From Kineococcus rubinsiae (GTDB lineage Bacteria > Actinomycetota > Actinomycetes > Actinomycetales > Kineococcaceae), in contig NZ_VWPY01000008.1 of assembly GCF_011839805.1 (NCBI RefSeq), positions 47,909 through 111,908 of the forward strand: a stretch of DNA of 64,000 bases, written 5' to 3'. This document shows positions 29,247 to 38,062 of the stretch, piece by piece. The position numbers were made by a program, and so were the translations under genes. Position 1 is the first letter of the stretch. Each line of letters starts with the position of its first letter. Under the pieces are notes generated by a model that was not told the DNA's origin, ran no database searches, and saw nothing but the letters and a program-made list of their open reading frames with translations.

Positions 29247-30848
29247 GGCGTGCACCCGGTTGCGCCCCGCGGCCTTCGCCGCGTAGAGCAGCCGGTCCGC
29301 GGTTGCGACGAGGTCGCCGACGGTGCCGCGCAGCGGGGCGTCGGCGGTGACGACGCCGATCGACGCCGTCACGCGCAGCCCTGACGCGACGGCGTCCCAG
29401 TCGTGCGCCTCGACGCGGGCCCGGCAGACCTCGGCCAGCTGCGCGGCCAGCGCGGGCTCGGGCAGCACGGACACCACCGCGAACTCCTCGCCGCCGAGGC
29501 GGACGAGGACGTCGCCGCAGCGCACGCTCTCGCGCAGCAGCGCCCCGAGCGCCTGCAGCACGACGTCGCCCGTGGAGTGCCCGAACGTGTCGTTGACGGC
29601 CTTGAAGTGGTCGAGGTCCAGCAGCGCCACGCACAGCTGCTCGCCGGGGGCGGCGGCCGCGAGGAGGCCGGGGACGGCGGCGTCGAAGTGCCGGCGGTTG
29701 CCGAGCCCGGTGAGGGCGTCCTGGAGGGCGTGGCGCTCGAGCTCGGCGGCCTCGTGGCGCAGCTGGTGCAGCTCCTCGCCGACCCCGAGCAGGCGGGCGC
29801 GCACCTCCGCGGTCTGGACCCGGGCCGCGGCCTCCAGCTCGTGGTAGCGCCGGTAGGACTCCAGCGCCCGCCGGAAGTCGCCGACCTCCTCCCACGACAC
29901 CGACGCCATCCGGTGCGCCCTGAGCGCGATCGAGGACTCGTGCGTCTCCTCCGCGAGGGCGACGACCTCGGCGAGCACGGCGAGCGCCGCCCGGTGGTCC
30001 TGGCGGCGCTGGGCGCCGACGGCCCGCGCCTCCAGCACCCCGAGCTCCAGGGAGCGGTAGCCGTGCTCACGGCTGATCCGGACGGCGGCCGCGAACCGGT
30101 CCTCGGCGGCGGCGTCGTCGAGGTGGACGAGCAGCGCGCCGGCGTTCAGGTGCGACATGGCCACCCGGTAGGGGTTGCCGGACGCCTCGGCGAGCGCCAG
30201 GGCGCGTGCCGCCCGGTCCACCCCCGCCCACAGGTCGGCGACCGGGACGGCCCCGCCGCCGTGGGCGTTCTGGATGACGAGGTCGGTGGTGTTGGTCAGG
30301 AGGCAGAACTCCGTCTCGGGGGTGGCGCGGACCCCCGCGGCGCGCAGCTCCACCTCCGCGCGGTCGAACATCTCGGCGGCGGCGGTGAAGTCGCCCAGCG
30401 AGGAGCGCACGGTCCCGGCCCGGTTGAAGGTGCCCGAGCGCAGCTCGTGGTCGTCGAGCGTGACGACGGCGGCCATGGCGGTCTCCATCGCGGTGAGCGC
30501 CTCGTCGAAGAGGCCGAGCTCCAGGTAGGTCAGGGCGAGGAGGTTGAGGCCGTCGACGTGCCCGGCGACGTCGCCGGTGCGCTCGGACACGGCGACGGCG
30601 CGGCGGCCGGCGCGGGCCGCGGCCTCGTGGTCGCCCAGGCGCACGGCCTGGTTGCAGACCAGCCGCAGCGCGTGCGCGAGGCGGGCGTCGTCGCCGAGGG
30701 CGGCGGCGAGGTCGGCGGCGCGCTCGGCGAGGCGGCGGCCCTCCGAGTACGCGCCCTGCGTGCGGGCGTGCTCGGAGGAGGCCACCAGCGCGTCCAGCCG
30801 CTCGGCGGGCGGGCGCACGGTGGTCCCGGGAGCGCGGACCGTCGACAC
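29157..30848 (-). CDS. TPR-GGDEF diguanylate cyclase
   Basis: 563 residues, soluble. Residues 1-340 are helical TPR-like repeats (AERAADLAAALGDDARLAHALRLV, LNLLALTYLELGLFDEAL and similar). A coiled coil follows (EELHQLRHEAAELERHALQ), then a GGDEF domain from about 385: DALTGLGNRRHFD, LLDLDHFKAVNDTFGH, GGEEF active site, DRLLYAAKAAGRNRV. No RxxD I-site is obvious upstream of the active site. It makes c-di-GMP. It overlaps the convergent reductase gene by 90 bases. Confidence 0.9.
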   Translation of the reverse strand: MSTVRAPGTTVRPPAERLDALVASSEHARTQGAYSEGRRLAERAADLAAALGDDARLAHALRLVCNQAVRLGDHEAAARAGRRAVAVSERTGDVAGHVDGLNLLALTYLELGLFDEALTAMETAMAAVVTLDDHELRSGTFNRAGTVRSSLGDFTAAAEMFDRAEVELRAAGVRATPETEFCLLTNTTDLVIQNAHGGGAVPVADLWAGVDRAARALALAEASGNPYRVAMSHLNAGALLVHLDDAAAEDRFAAAVRISREHGYRSLELGVLEARAVGAQRRQDHRAALAVLAEVVALAEETHESSIALRAHRMASVSWEEVGDFRRALESYRRYHELEAAARVQTAEVRARLLGVGEELHQLRHEAAELERHALQDALTGLGNRRHFDAAVPGLLAAAAPGEQLCVALLDLDHFKAVNDTFGHSTGDVVLQALGALLRESVRCGDVLVRLGGEEFAVVSVLPEPALAAQLAEVCRARVEAHDWDAVASGLRVTASIGVVTADAPLRGTVGDLVATADRLLYAAKAAGRNRVHALALGEQVPQPERRVPGHLGDGAGDDVQLP

Positions 30849-31047
30849 GTCAGCTCCATCGACCGGCCGCGGGGCCCGGTTGAGCGCGGCTCACCCTCCC
30901 GGGTGCCGCCAGAGCGCGAGGACGGCGTCCGCGGCGGGCTCGCGGTCGACGTGCACGCGACCACGCTCGCGCCCGGGCGGCGCGTCGGCTGAGCCGTTCG
31001 GGGGCAGGAGGTTCCACCCGGAGCCCGGACGCGCCGATCCTCAGCGG

Positions 31048-33402
31048 GTGACGACGGCTGAGGTGCGCGGGACCCGGGACCCCGGGCCGCGGCGCGCACC
31101 CCTCACCGCGACCGTCGCCCGCCTCCTCCCCCGCCTCGTCCCGCGCGCCGGGGCCCTGGCCGCGGCGGCCGTGCTCGCCGTGCTCGCCGCCGGCCGGGAC
31201 CGCGTCCCGGCGAGCGCCCTCGAGGGCCTGCTCACCGTGCTGCTCCTGGCCGCCACCCTGCAGCTGCGCCGCGCCGCGCGGCGCGCGCCCGGGGGCACCG
31301 CCTGGCGCTGGTTCGCCCGCGCGACGACCGCGGTGGCCGCGGGCTGCGCGGTCGCCTTCGCCGACGCGGTCCTGCACGACGCCACGGGCCACCCCCTGCC
31401 CGTGCCCGTGGCCTCCGTCGTCGGGGCGTCGGTGCTCGTCGGCGGGGCCTTCGCCTACGCGGGCCTCACGCGCTGGAACCAGTCCCGCTCCTACCTCCGC
31501 GACCCCGGCGACCACCTCAACGGCCTCGCGGCCGTGCTCGCGGGCACGGGCGCGGGCAACGTCCTGCTGGCCTCGGCCGCGCCGGAGCTGTTCACGGCCT
31601 GGCCGCTGTGGCGGGTGGAGGGCTGGCTCCTCGGCTGCACCGTGCTGGTCGTCCTGCTGGGGGCCGCGGTGACGGTCGCCGCCGCCGGGCGGCTGCTGCG
31701 CGACGCCCGGCTGTGGGTGCTCGCGGCCGCCGCGGCCGGCCTCCTGGCGGCGACCCTCCTCGTCGGGCGCGACGGCCCGGCCGGCGACCCGCTGCTGCAC
31801 GTCTGCTGGGTCGCGGGCTTCGTGCTGCTCGCGGCCTCGTCCCTGCACGAGCGGCCGATCGAGCCCGTCGCGATCTCCCCGCAGACGCCCGCGGTGGCGG
31901 TCGTGGTCCTCACCCTGGTCAGCGTCGTCGTGCTCGCGGTCGACGGGCACGCGAGCGCCGCCGCCGGGATCCTCCCCGTCGTCTTCACGGGCCTGTCCGT
32001 CCTGCTGGTCAGCACCCGCGTCGTGTGGCTGGTGCGCGAGCTCGAGGACCTCGCCGCCTCCCGCCTGCAGGCGCGGACCGACGACCTGACGGGCGTCGCC
32101 AACCGGCGGGCGCTCGTGGCGCGCCTGGAGGCCCTCGCGGTCGACGGGCTCGGCGCGGGGCTGCTGCTGGTCGACCTCGACCGCTTCAAGGAGGTCAACG
32201 ACCGCTACGGCCACGTCGAGGGCGACGACCTCCTGCGGGTCATCACGCGGGCCCTCGAGGCGGCCGCGCCGGCCGGCTCGCTCCTGGCCCGCCTGGGCGG
32301 GGACGAGTTCGCGCTGGTCGTGCCGCACGGGACCGAGCGCGGCGGGTCGGCCGTCGGCCGCGGGCTCGTGGACGCCGTCGTGGCCGTGGTCCGCGCCGAC
32401 GCGCGCCCGCTGGGCGTCGGCGTGAGCGTCGGGGTCGCCGCGCTCGCCCCGGGCACCCTGGACCCCGACGACCTGCTGCGGCGGGCCGACGCGGCGATGT
32501 GGGTGGCGAAGGCCGCGGGCGGCGGGCTGAGCGTCTTCGACGCCGAGGCGGACGCCGCGGCCCGCGACCGCGCCGCGCTGCTGGCCGACCTGCGGGCGCT
32601 GCTGGCCGGCGAGGTGCGCGACGGGGTCCCGGGCGGGGCGGCGCTGACCGAGCAGCTCGTCCTCTTCTACCAACCGCAGCTGGAGCTCGCCTCGGGCGGC
32701 GTCGTCGGCGTCGAGGCCCTCGTGCGCTGGCGCCACCCCGAGCGGGGCCTGCTGCCCCCGGTGGCGTTCCTCGACCTCGTCGAGGAGCACGGGCTCATGG
32801 ACCACCTGACGGCGTTCCTGCTGCACCGCGCGGTGGGCGAGACGCGCGGCTGGTCGGCCGGCGGACGGCCCCTGCGCGTCTCGGTCAACCTGTCGGCGAG
32901 CTCCCTGGCGCGCCCGGGGCTGCTCGCCGTCGTCGACCGCGCGCTGGCCGCCGGGGCGCTGGAGCCGGGCCGGCTCGTGCTGGAGGTGACCGAGACGACG
33001 CTGATGGCCGACCCGGCGCTCGCGCTCGCCGTGACCCGCGACCTCACGGCGCGCGGCGTGCAGCTGAGCATCGACGACTACGGGACGGGGTACTCCTCGC
33101 TCGCCTACCTGACCGACCTGCCGGCCAGCGAGCTCAAGCTGGACCGCGCCTTCACGCTGCGCGTGCTCGGGGAGCCGCGCACGGCCGACATCGTCGCGGC
33201 GACCGTGGGGCTCGCGCACCGCCTCGGCCTGCGGGTCGTGGCCGAGGGCGTCGAGGACGGCGCGACGCTCGAGGTCCTGGCCCGGCTCGGGGTGGACGAG
33301 ACGCAGGGCTACCTGCACGCCCGCCCGATGCCGCCCGCCGAGTTCGAGGGCTGGCTGGGGCGCCGCCCGGCCGCGGCGGCCGCGGGCGCCCGGCTCGGCT
33401 GA
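31048..33402 (+). CDS. Membrane GGDEF-EAL bifunctional c-di-GMP protein
   Basis: 784 residues from GTG 31048 (weak ribosome site; upstream frame is antisense to the divergent gene). About ten TM helices occupy residues 20-330. A GGDEF domain follows from about 346 (DDLTGVANRRALV, LVDLDRFKEVNDRYGH, GGDEF intact). The EAL domain starts at about 534 with FYQPQLEL, VEALVRW, VNLSASSL, VTETTLM, IDDYGTGYSSLAYL, ELKLDRAF and VAEGVE, all catalytic blocks present. Both synthesis and hydrolysis of c-di-GMP look possible; which dominates is unknown. Confidence 0.92.
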   Translation: MTTAEVRGTRDPGPRRAPLTATVARLLPRLVPRAGALAAAAVLAVLAAGRDRVPASALEGLLTVLLLAATLQLRRAARRAPGGTAWRWFARATTAVAAGCAVAFADAVLHDATGHPLPVPVASVVGASVLVGGAFAYAGLTRWNQSRSYLRDPGDHLNGLAAVLAGTGAGNVLLASAAPELFTAWPLWRVEGWLLGCTVLVVLLGAAVTVAAAGRLLRDARLWVLAAAAAGLLAATLLVGRDGPAGDPLLHVCWVAGFVLLAASSLHERPIEPVAISPQTPAVAVVVLTLVSVVVLAVDGHASAAAGILPVVFTGLSVLLVSTRVVWLVRELEDLAASRLQARTDDLTGVANRRALVARLEALAVDGLGAGLLLVDLDRFKEVNDRYGHVEGDDLLRVITRALEAAAPAGSLLARLGGDEFALVVPHGTERGGSAVGRGLVDAVVAVVRADARPLGVGVSVGVAALAPGTLDPDDLLRRADAAMWVAKAAGGGLSVFDAEADAAARDRAALLADLRALLAGEVRDGVPGGAALTEQLVLFYQPQLELASGGVVGVEALVRWRHPERGLLPPVAFLDLVEEHGLMDHLTAFLLHRAVGETRGWSAGGRPLRVSVNLSASSLARPGLLAVVDRALAAGALEPGRLVLEVTETTLMADPALALAVTRDLTARGVQLSIDDYGTGYSSLAYLTDLPASELKLDRAFTLRVLGEPRTADIVAATVGLAHRLGLRVVAEGVEDGATLEVLARLGVDETQGYLHARPMPPAEFEGWLGRRPAAAAAGARLG

Positions 33403-33458
33403 GCCCTCGCGTCGGGCCCCCGGTGGCGCCGGACCACGCTGATCGCGAGGGTGGGGGC

Positions 33459-33758
33459 ATGAGCACCGACGACAGCACCGCCGACAGCACGGCCGACGAG
33501 CAGGCCGTGGACGTCTACGACAACGCCGAGGTCCGCCAGACCAACGAGCAGGCCACCTCCCCGGTGTCGCGCGCGTCCGGCGGCGGGGCCGTCCCGAGCC
33601 CGGCGCGCCCGGCCGACGCCGTCCCCGGCGTGCCGGACGACGACGAGGTCGCGGGCACCGCCGGCGGCGACCCCACCGCGGGCGTGCAGATCTCCGAGGA
33701 GGACGCGGCCGCGGCCGTCCCGGGCGACACGGGCCCCGAGAACCCCGGCGCGCGCTGA
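33459..33758 (+). CDS. Small acidic, likely disordered protein
   Basis: 99 residues from ATG 33459 with GAGGGTGGGGG upstream. Composition is dominated by Asp, Ala, Thr, Ser, Glu and Pro, with no hydrophobic core, TM helix or cysteine. An N-terminal DDSTADSTADEQ near-repeat stands out. Not recognised. It sits 56 bases after the GGDEF-EAL gene and may share its transcript. Confidence 0.6.
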   Translation: MSTDDSTADSTADEQAVDVYDNAEVRQTNEQATSPVSRASGGGAVPSPARPADAVPGVPDDDEVAGTAGGDPTAGVQISEEDAAAAVPGDTGPENPGAR

Positions 33759-33760
33759 GC

Positions 33761-33782
33761 CCGGCCGCCGGTGACCGGCCGG
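33761..33782. terminator. Hairpin between the acidic protein gene and mscL
   Basis: Arms CCGGCCG (33761-33767) and CGGCCGG (33776-33782) with an 8-base loop lie between two convergent stops. No U-tract. Confidence 0.45.
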
Positions 33783-33783
33783 A

Positions 33784-34206
33784 CTAGGGCCGGCTGGTCG
33801 CCGTCGCGGTGCCGTTCTGCGCCGCGAGCAGGTCGCGGATCTCGGTGAGGAGCAGGACGTCCTCGGCGGGGGCCGCGGGCTCCGCGACCTCCCCCTGCTT
33901 GCGCAGGGCCAGCAGCCGGTTCATCGGCACGACGACGAGGAAGTAGACGACCGCCGCGACGATCACGAAGTTGAGGATCGCGGCGAGGATGGCGCCGAAC
34001 TCGATCGCGGCGTCGCCGCGCAGCGGGATCTTCATCGACGTCGCGAGCGTGGACCCGCCGACGACGGCGGCGACGAGCGGGTTGATGAAGCTGTCGACGA
34101 GCGCCTTCACCACCGCCGCGAAGGCCGTGCCGATGACGACGGCCACCGCCAGGTCGATGACGTTCCCCCGCAGGACGAAGTTCTTGAACCCGGTGATGAG
34201 CGGCAT
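33784..34206 (-). CDS. mscL: Large-conductance mechanosensitive channel MscL
   Basis: 140 residues with the MscL opening GFKNFVLRGNVIDLAVAVVIGTAFAAVV, the pore-lining TM1 glycines/alanines and a second TM (ILNFVIVAAVVYFLVVVPMNRLL). The C-terminal helix EDVLLLTEIRDLLAAQ forms the cytoplasmic bundle. The channel relieves hypo-osmotic shock. AGGGAG precedes ATG 34206; divergent from the lycopene cyclase gene. Confidence 0.96.
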   Translation of the reverse strand: MPLITGFKNFVLRGNVIDLAVAVVIGTAFAAVVKALVDSFINPLVAAVVGGSTLATSMKIPLRGDAAIEFGAILAAILNFVIVAAVVYFLVVVPMNRLLALRKQGEVAEPAAPAEDVLLLTEIRDLLAAQNGTATATSRP

Positions 34207-34290
34207 GGGACTCCCTGGTCGGTGGGTGGTGATCCGACCCTAGGGGGAGCCGCCGGGCACCGGAGGCGATCGGCGAGGCAGGATCGCCGG

Positions 34291-35454
34291 GTGCCCCCGC
34301 CCGAGAACGGACCGCTGGACCTCGCCGTCGTCGGCCTGGGGGCCGCGGGCGGCAGCCTGGCCTGGCGCCTGGCGGGCACGGCGACCCGCTTCGCCGTCGT
34401 GGAACCGCCGCCGGCCTCCTCGCGCCGCACGCAGGTGCGCACGTGGTGCACGTGGGGCCCCGCGGGGCCCGGGCCGTTCGGCCCGCTCGTCGCCGCGAGC
34501 TGGTCCCGGTTGCGGGTGGTCGCCGCCGACGGGGCTGAGGTGCAGCGCTCGCTGGACCCGTGGCGCTACCGGATGCTGCGCTCGACCGACGTCGAGGCCG
34601 CCGTGCGCGAGCGACTGACCGCCGCGGGGGTGCCCGTCGTCGCCGGGGTGGTCGAGGACCTGGTGGCCGGGCCGGCCGGCGTCGCCGTGCGCGGCGAGGG
34701 TCTCGACCTGCTCGCGCGCCGGGTGCTCGACACGCGTCCCGTGCCGGTGCCCACCACGGGCCGCACGCTGCTGCTGCAGCACTTCCTGGGCCGGCGCATC
34801 CGCACGCAGGACCCGGTGTTCGACGCGGGTTGCGTGACGCTCATGGACTTCCGCGTCCCCCAGCCGCGCGGCGGGGTGGCGTTCGGCTACGTGCTGCCGA
34901 CGTCCGCGCACGAGGCGCTGGTGGAGTACACGGAGTTCTCCCCCGACCTGCTCGACGACGCGGGCTACGACGACGCGTGGCGGGAGTACCTGCACCGCAG
35001 CGGCATCGGCGAGCACGAGGTGCTCGAGGAGGAGCGCGGGGTCATCCCCATGACCGACGCGCCGTTCCCCCCGCACCCCGTGCCGGGGGTGTTCCGGTTC
35101 GGGGCCGCGGCCGGCGCCGTGCGGCCTTCGACGGGGTACGCGTTCAGCGCCGTGCAGCGCCAGGCGGACGCGGTCGCCGCGGCGCTGGCGCGGGGTGGGG
35201 AACCCGTCCCGCCGCGCCCGCACGGGCGGCGCCACCTGCTGATGGACTCGCTGGTGCTGGAGGCGGTGGCGCGCTCGCGCCTGGCGGGCGACGAGCTGTT
35301 CGTGCAGCTGTTCACCCGCAACCCCGTGCACCGCGTGCTGGGCTTCCTGGACGGTTCCACCGGGCTCGCGGACGACCTGCGCCTCATGGCGTCCTCGCCG
35401 CGGGGGCCGATGCTGCGGACCGTCGCCGGGCGGGCCCGGCGACGGTCCGGCTGA
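34291..35454 (+). CDS. crtY: Lycopene cyclase, CrtY/CrtL type
   Basis: 387 residues from GTG 34291. The N-terminal FAD/NAD motif DLAVVGLGAAGGSLAWRL is followed by LMDFRVPQPRGGVAFGYVLPTSAHEALVEYTEFS, which holds the family's 'PTS..EALVEyT.FS' block, and GVIPMTDAPFP. FRFGAAAGAVRPSTGYAFSAVQRQA is the C-terminal nucleotide/substrate block. It converts lycopene to cyclic carotenoids. No other carotenoid genes are nearby, so the pathway is split in this genome. Confidence 0.9.
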   Translation: MPPPENGPLDLAVVGLGAAGGSLAWRLAGTATRFAVVEPPPASSRRTQVRTWCTWGPAGPGPFGPLVAASWSRLRVVAADGAEVQRSLDPWRYRMLRSTDVEAAVRERLTAAGVPVVAGVVEDLVAGPAGVAVRGEGLDLLARRVLDTRPVPVPTTGRTLLLQHFLGRRIRTQDPVFDAGCVTLMDFRVPQPRGGVAFGYVLPTSAHEALVEYTEFSPDLLDDAGYDDAWREYLHRSGIGEHEVLEEERGVIPMTDAPFPPHPVPGVFRFGAAAGAVRPSTGYAFSAVQRQADAVAAALARGGEPVPPRPHGRRHLLMDSLVLEAVARSRLAGDELFVQLFTRNPVHRVLGFLDGSTGLADDLRLMASSPRGPMLRTVAGRARRRSG

Positions 35455-35460
35455 GGACGC

Positions 35461-36063
35461 TCAGGCGCTGAGGACGGCCTCGACGTCGAGCTGCAGGTCG
35501 ACCTTCTCGGCCACGACGAGCCCGCCGTTGTCGAGGCGGGCGTCGAAGGACAGGCCGAAGTCGCGGCGGTTGACGGTCCCCTTGGCGGAGAAGCCGATGC
35601 GGGTGCCGCCGTAGGCGTCGGGGCCCAGGCCGGCGACCTCGGTGACCAGGGTGACGGGCTGGGTGACGCCCTTCAGCGTGAGCTCGCCGTCGATGACGTA
35701 GTCGTCGCCGTCGTGGCGGATGCCGGTGCTGCGGAAGGTCGCCTTCGGGTGGGTCTCGACCTCGAAGAAGTCGCCCGTCTTTAGGTGGCCGTCGCGGGCC
35801 TCGTTGAAGGTGGTGACCGAGGTGACGTCGATCTCCGCGGTCACGGTGGACTCGCCGAGCGCGTCGGAGGTGACGATCTCGCCCGAGACCTCGCCGAAGC
35901 GGCCGCGGACCTTGCTGATGCCCATGTGCCGGACGGTGAACGACACCTCGGAGTGCGTGGCGTCGATCGTCCACGTGCCGGCCTGCCAGCCGTCCACCGC
36001 GGGGAGCTCGCGCGTCAGCGTCGTGGTGCTGCTGTTGTCCTTCTTGCCACCGAACAGGCCCAT
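35461..36063 (-). CDS. YceI-family lipid-binding protein
   Basis: 200 residues from ATG 36063 (GGAGGACC directly upstream). The YceI lipocalin-like barrel is clear: AGTWTIDATHSEVSFTVRHMGISKVRGRF, EIDVTSVTTFNEARDGHLKTGDFFEVETHPKATFRST, GELTLKGVTQPVTLVTEV. There is no signal peptide, so it is likely cytosolic. Relatives bind isoprenoid chains; placement beside lycopene cyclase is suggestive, but the genes are convergent. A clear sigma-A promoter with an overlapping inverted repeat lies upstream. Confidence 0.92.
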   Translation of the reverse strand: MGLFGGKKDNSSTTTLTRELPAVDGWQAGTWTIDATHSEVSFTVRHMGISKVRGRFGEVSGEIVTSDALGESTVTAEIDVTSVTTFNEARDGHLKTGDFFEVETHPKATFRSTGIRHDGDDYVIDGELTLKGVTQPVTLVTEVAGLGPDAYGGTRIGFSAKGTVNRRDFGLSFDARLDNGGLVVAEKVDLQLDVEAVLSA

Positions 36064-36090
36064 GAGGTCCTCCAGAAGTAGTTGCCGCCG

Positions 36091-36134
36091 CAAGTGCTGT
36101 CCTTGAAGGTAGCAGCGCTTGTTTGAGGCGTCAA
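36091..36134 (-). promoter_or_regulatory. yceI promoter with overlapping inverted repeat
   Basis: On the minus strand TTGACG (36129-36134), 17 bases, TACCTT (36106-36111) form a strong sigma-A promoter about 40 bases before the start codon. CAAGTGCTG (36091-36099) and CAGCGCTTG (36113-36121) are an imperfect inverted repeat (8 of 9) around the -10 and start point, a typical position for a dimeric (for example MarR/TetR-type) repressor. Confidence 0.65.
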
Positions 36135-36161
36135 CGACTTCTGGAGGCCGATCGGGGAACC

Positions 36162-36884
36162 TCAGACCACGGTGCCCCGCTCGAAGAACCAGGCCACCGC
36201 GAGGGCCCCGGGGTCCACGACGCCGCGGGCGACGTCGCCGACGTAGCTCGCGCGCCCCCGCCGGGCCCGCAGCGCCTCCGTGCCGCGCGCCCCGTCCGCC
36301 GCGGCGCGGTAGGCCGCCCCGAGCGCCGCCACGACGGGGACGTGCGCGTGGGCCGCGTCCTGCAGGGCGTCGGCCGCCGGCCCCATGGCGTCGACCATCG
36401 TCTTGTCCCCGAGCTGCGCCCCGCCGAGGCGCTGGACGGTGTCCAACCCGGCGCGGGCGGCCGCGGCGAGGTCCTCCGTGGACAGGGTGGCGCCCGTCGC
36501 GCGGGAGAACTCCCGGAACCACATGCCGAGCAGGGGGCCGCTCGTGCCCCCGGTGTCCAGGAAGGCCTGCGTGACGGCGTCGAAGACGCCCGAGACGTCG
36601 CCCGGGCGCGTGCGGTCCAGGCGGGCGTCGGCGCCGCGGACGGCGGCGCGCAGGTTGTGCCCGAAGTCGCCGTCGCCCGCGAGGCGGTCGAGCTCGGTGA
36701 GCTCCTCGGCGCGCTCGCGGACCTGCTCGGAGAACCCGACCCACCACGCCCGCACCCGGGTCGCGTCGAGGTCGGCCGCCCGGCCCCCGCGCACGGGCGG
36801 GACGGGGGTGCCGTCGTGCAGGAGCTCCAGGCGCTCGGGCGCGGCGATCGTGGTGCGGCGCGGCGGGCGTTGCGGCGGCGTCAC
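36162..36884 (-). CDS. dhaL: Dihydroxyacetone kinase subunit DhaL
   Basis: 240 residues from GTG 36884, overlapping the dhaK stop (GTGA). The helical-barrel ATP-binding DhaL motifs are present: ELTELDRLAGDGDFGHNL (Asp/His metal ligands), GGTSGPLLGMWF, GAQLGDKTMVDAM and RGRASYVGDVARGVVDPGA. It binds ADP/ATP and phosphorylates the substrate held by DhaK. No DhaM phosphotransfer subunit is adjacent. Confidence 0.93.
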   Translation of the reverse strand: MTPPQRPPRRTTIAAPERLELLHDGTPVPPVRGGRAADLDATRVRAWWVGFSEQVRERAEELTELDRLAGDGDFGHNLRAAVRGADARLDRTRPGDVSGVFDAVTQAFLDTGGTSGPLLGMWFREFSRATGATLSTEDLAAAARAGLDTVQRLGGAQLGDKTMVDAMGPAADALQDAAHAHVPVVAALGAAYRAAADGARGTEALRARRGRASYVGDVARGVVDPGALAVAWFFERGTVV

Positions 36885-37942
36885 CACGTCAGGGCCGCCG
36901 TCCGCGCGGGCGCGTCCCACAGGCGCACGAGGTCGTGGTCGGCCGGGGTGAGCGTCACGGACACCCCGGCCATGTCGAGCGCGGTGACGTGCGACCCGAC
37001 GAGGGAACGCACGACGCGGACTCCGCGGGCTTCGAGCACGCGGACCACCTCCCGGAAGACGACGGACAGTTCGAGCGGGTGCGTGGAACCCAGGCCGTTG
37101 ACGACCGCGAGCACCGCGTCGCCGCGCTGCACCTCGATCGCGTCGGCGACGGGTGTGACGAGCTGCTCGGCGAGGTCGGCGGCCGTGGAGAACGCGCGGC
37201 GGCCGACGCCGCGCTCGCCGTGGATGCCGACGCCGAACTCGACCTCGTCCTCGGGCAGGTCGAACGACGGCAGCCGCTCGCCGGGGTGCGTGGGCGCGGT
37301 CAGCGCGATCGACAGCGTGCGCGAGCGCTTGGCCGTCCGCCGGCCCAGCGCGACGAGGTCGGCGAGCGGGGCACCCTCCTCCGCCGCTGCGCCGCAGACT
37401 TTCTCGACGACGACGACCGCGGCGGTGCCCCGGCGGCCGGGGCCGTCGTCGAGGCCCGTGACGGCCGGGTCGGTGGCCAGGTCGTCCTCGACGAGCACCT
37501 GGTCGACCTCGACGCCGTCGTCGGCGGCGATCTCCGCGGCGATGCGGAAGTTCAGGACGTCACCGGTGTAGTTCTTCACCACGTGCAGCACGCCGGCGCC
37601 GGTGTTCGCGGCGCGCGTGGCCGCCGCGACCTGCAGCGCCGTGGGGCTCGTGAACACGCGGCCCGGCACGGCCGCGTCGAGCATCCCGACGCCGACGAAA
37701 CCCGTGTGCAGGGGTTCGTGCCCGGAACCGCCGCCCGCCACCAGCGCCACCTTGCCGGGCCGCCGACCGGCCGGGGCGCGGCGCAGGAAGTCGGGGTCGC
37801 GGTGCAGCGTCACGAGCTGCGGGTGGGCCAGCGCGAAACCCTCCAGCGCCTCGGCCACGAAGTCGTCGCGGTCGTTGAGGAACTGCCGCCTGCCCGTGGT
37901 CGCGCGGAGCTCAGCGTCGGACCGTCCGGTCGTCGCACTCAC
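36881..37942 (-). CDS. dhaK: Dihydroxyacetone kinase subunit DhaK
   Basis: 353 residues from GTG 37942 with GAGGGGG upstream. Substrate-binding blocks are KVALVAGGGSGHEPLHTGFVG, VLHVVKNYTGDVLNF and the covalent-His region EFGVGIHGERGVGR (His forms a hemiaminal with the keto-triose in DhaK). It is encoded after an MFS transporter and before DhaL. Close paralogues act on other keto-sugars such as erythrulose, so the substrate may not be dihydroxyacetone. Confidence 0.93.
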   Translation of the reverse strand: MSATTGRSDAELRATTGRRQFLNDRDDFVAEALEGFALAHPQLVTLHRDPDFLRRAPAGRRPGKVALVAGGGSGHEPLHTGFVGVGMLDAAVPGRVFTSPTALQVAAATRAANTGAGVLHVVKNYTGDVLNFRIAAEIAADDGVEVDQVLVEDDLATDPAVTGLDDGPGRRGTAAVVVVEKVCGAAAEEGAPLADLVALGRRTAKRSRTLSIALTAPTHPGERLPSFDLPEDEVEFGVGIHGERGVGRRAFSTAADLAEQLVTPVADAIEVQRGDAVLAVVNGLGSTHPLELSVVFREVVRVLEARGVRVVRSLVGSHVTALDMAGVSVTLTPADHDLVRLWDAPARTAALTW

Positions 37943-38062
37943 GTGGACCCCCTCGTCGAAAGGCCGCGTCCTCGGCACCGAAGACGTCCCGGCAGCCTCG
38001 CACTGTCCGGCGCGCAGGGCCAGCCCGCAGGGTGCCCCGGTGCGCACCCGCGGGAAGCGGGC

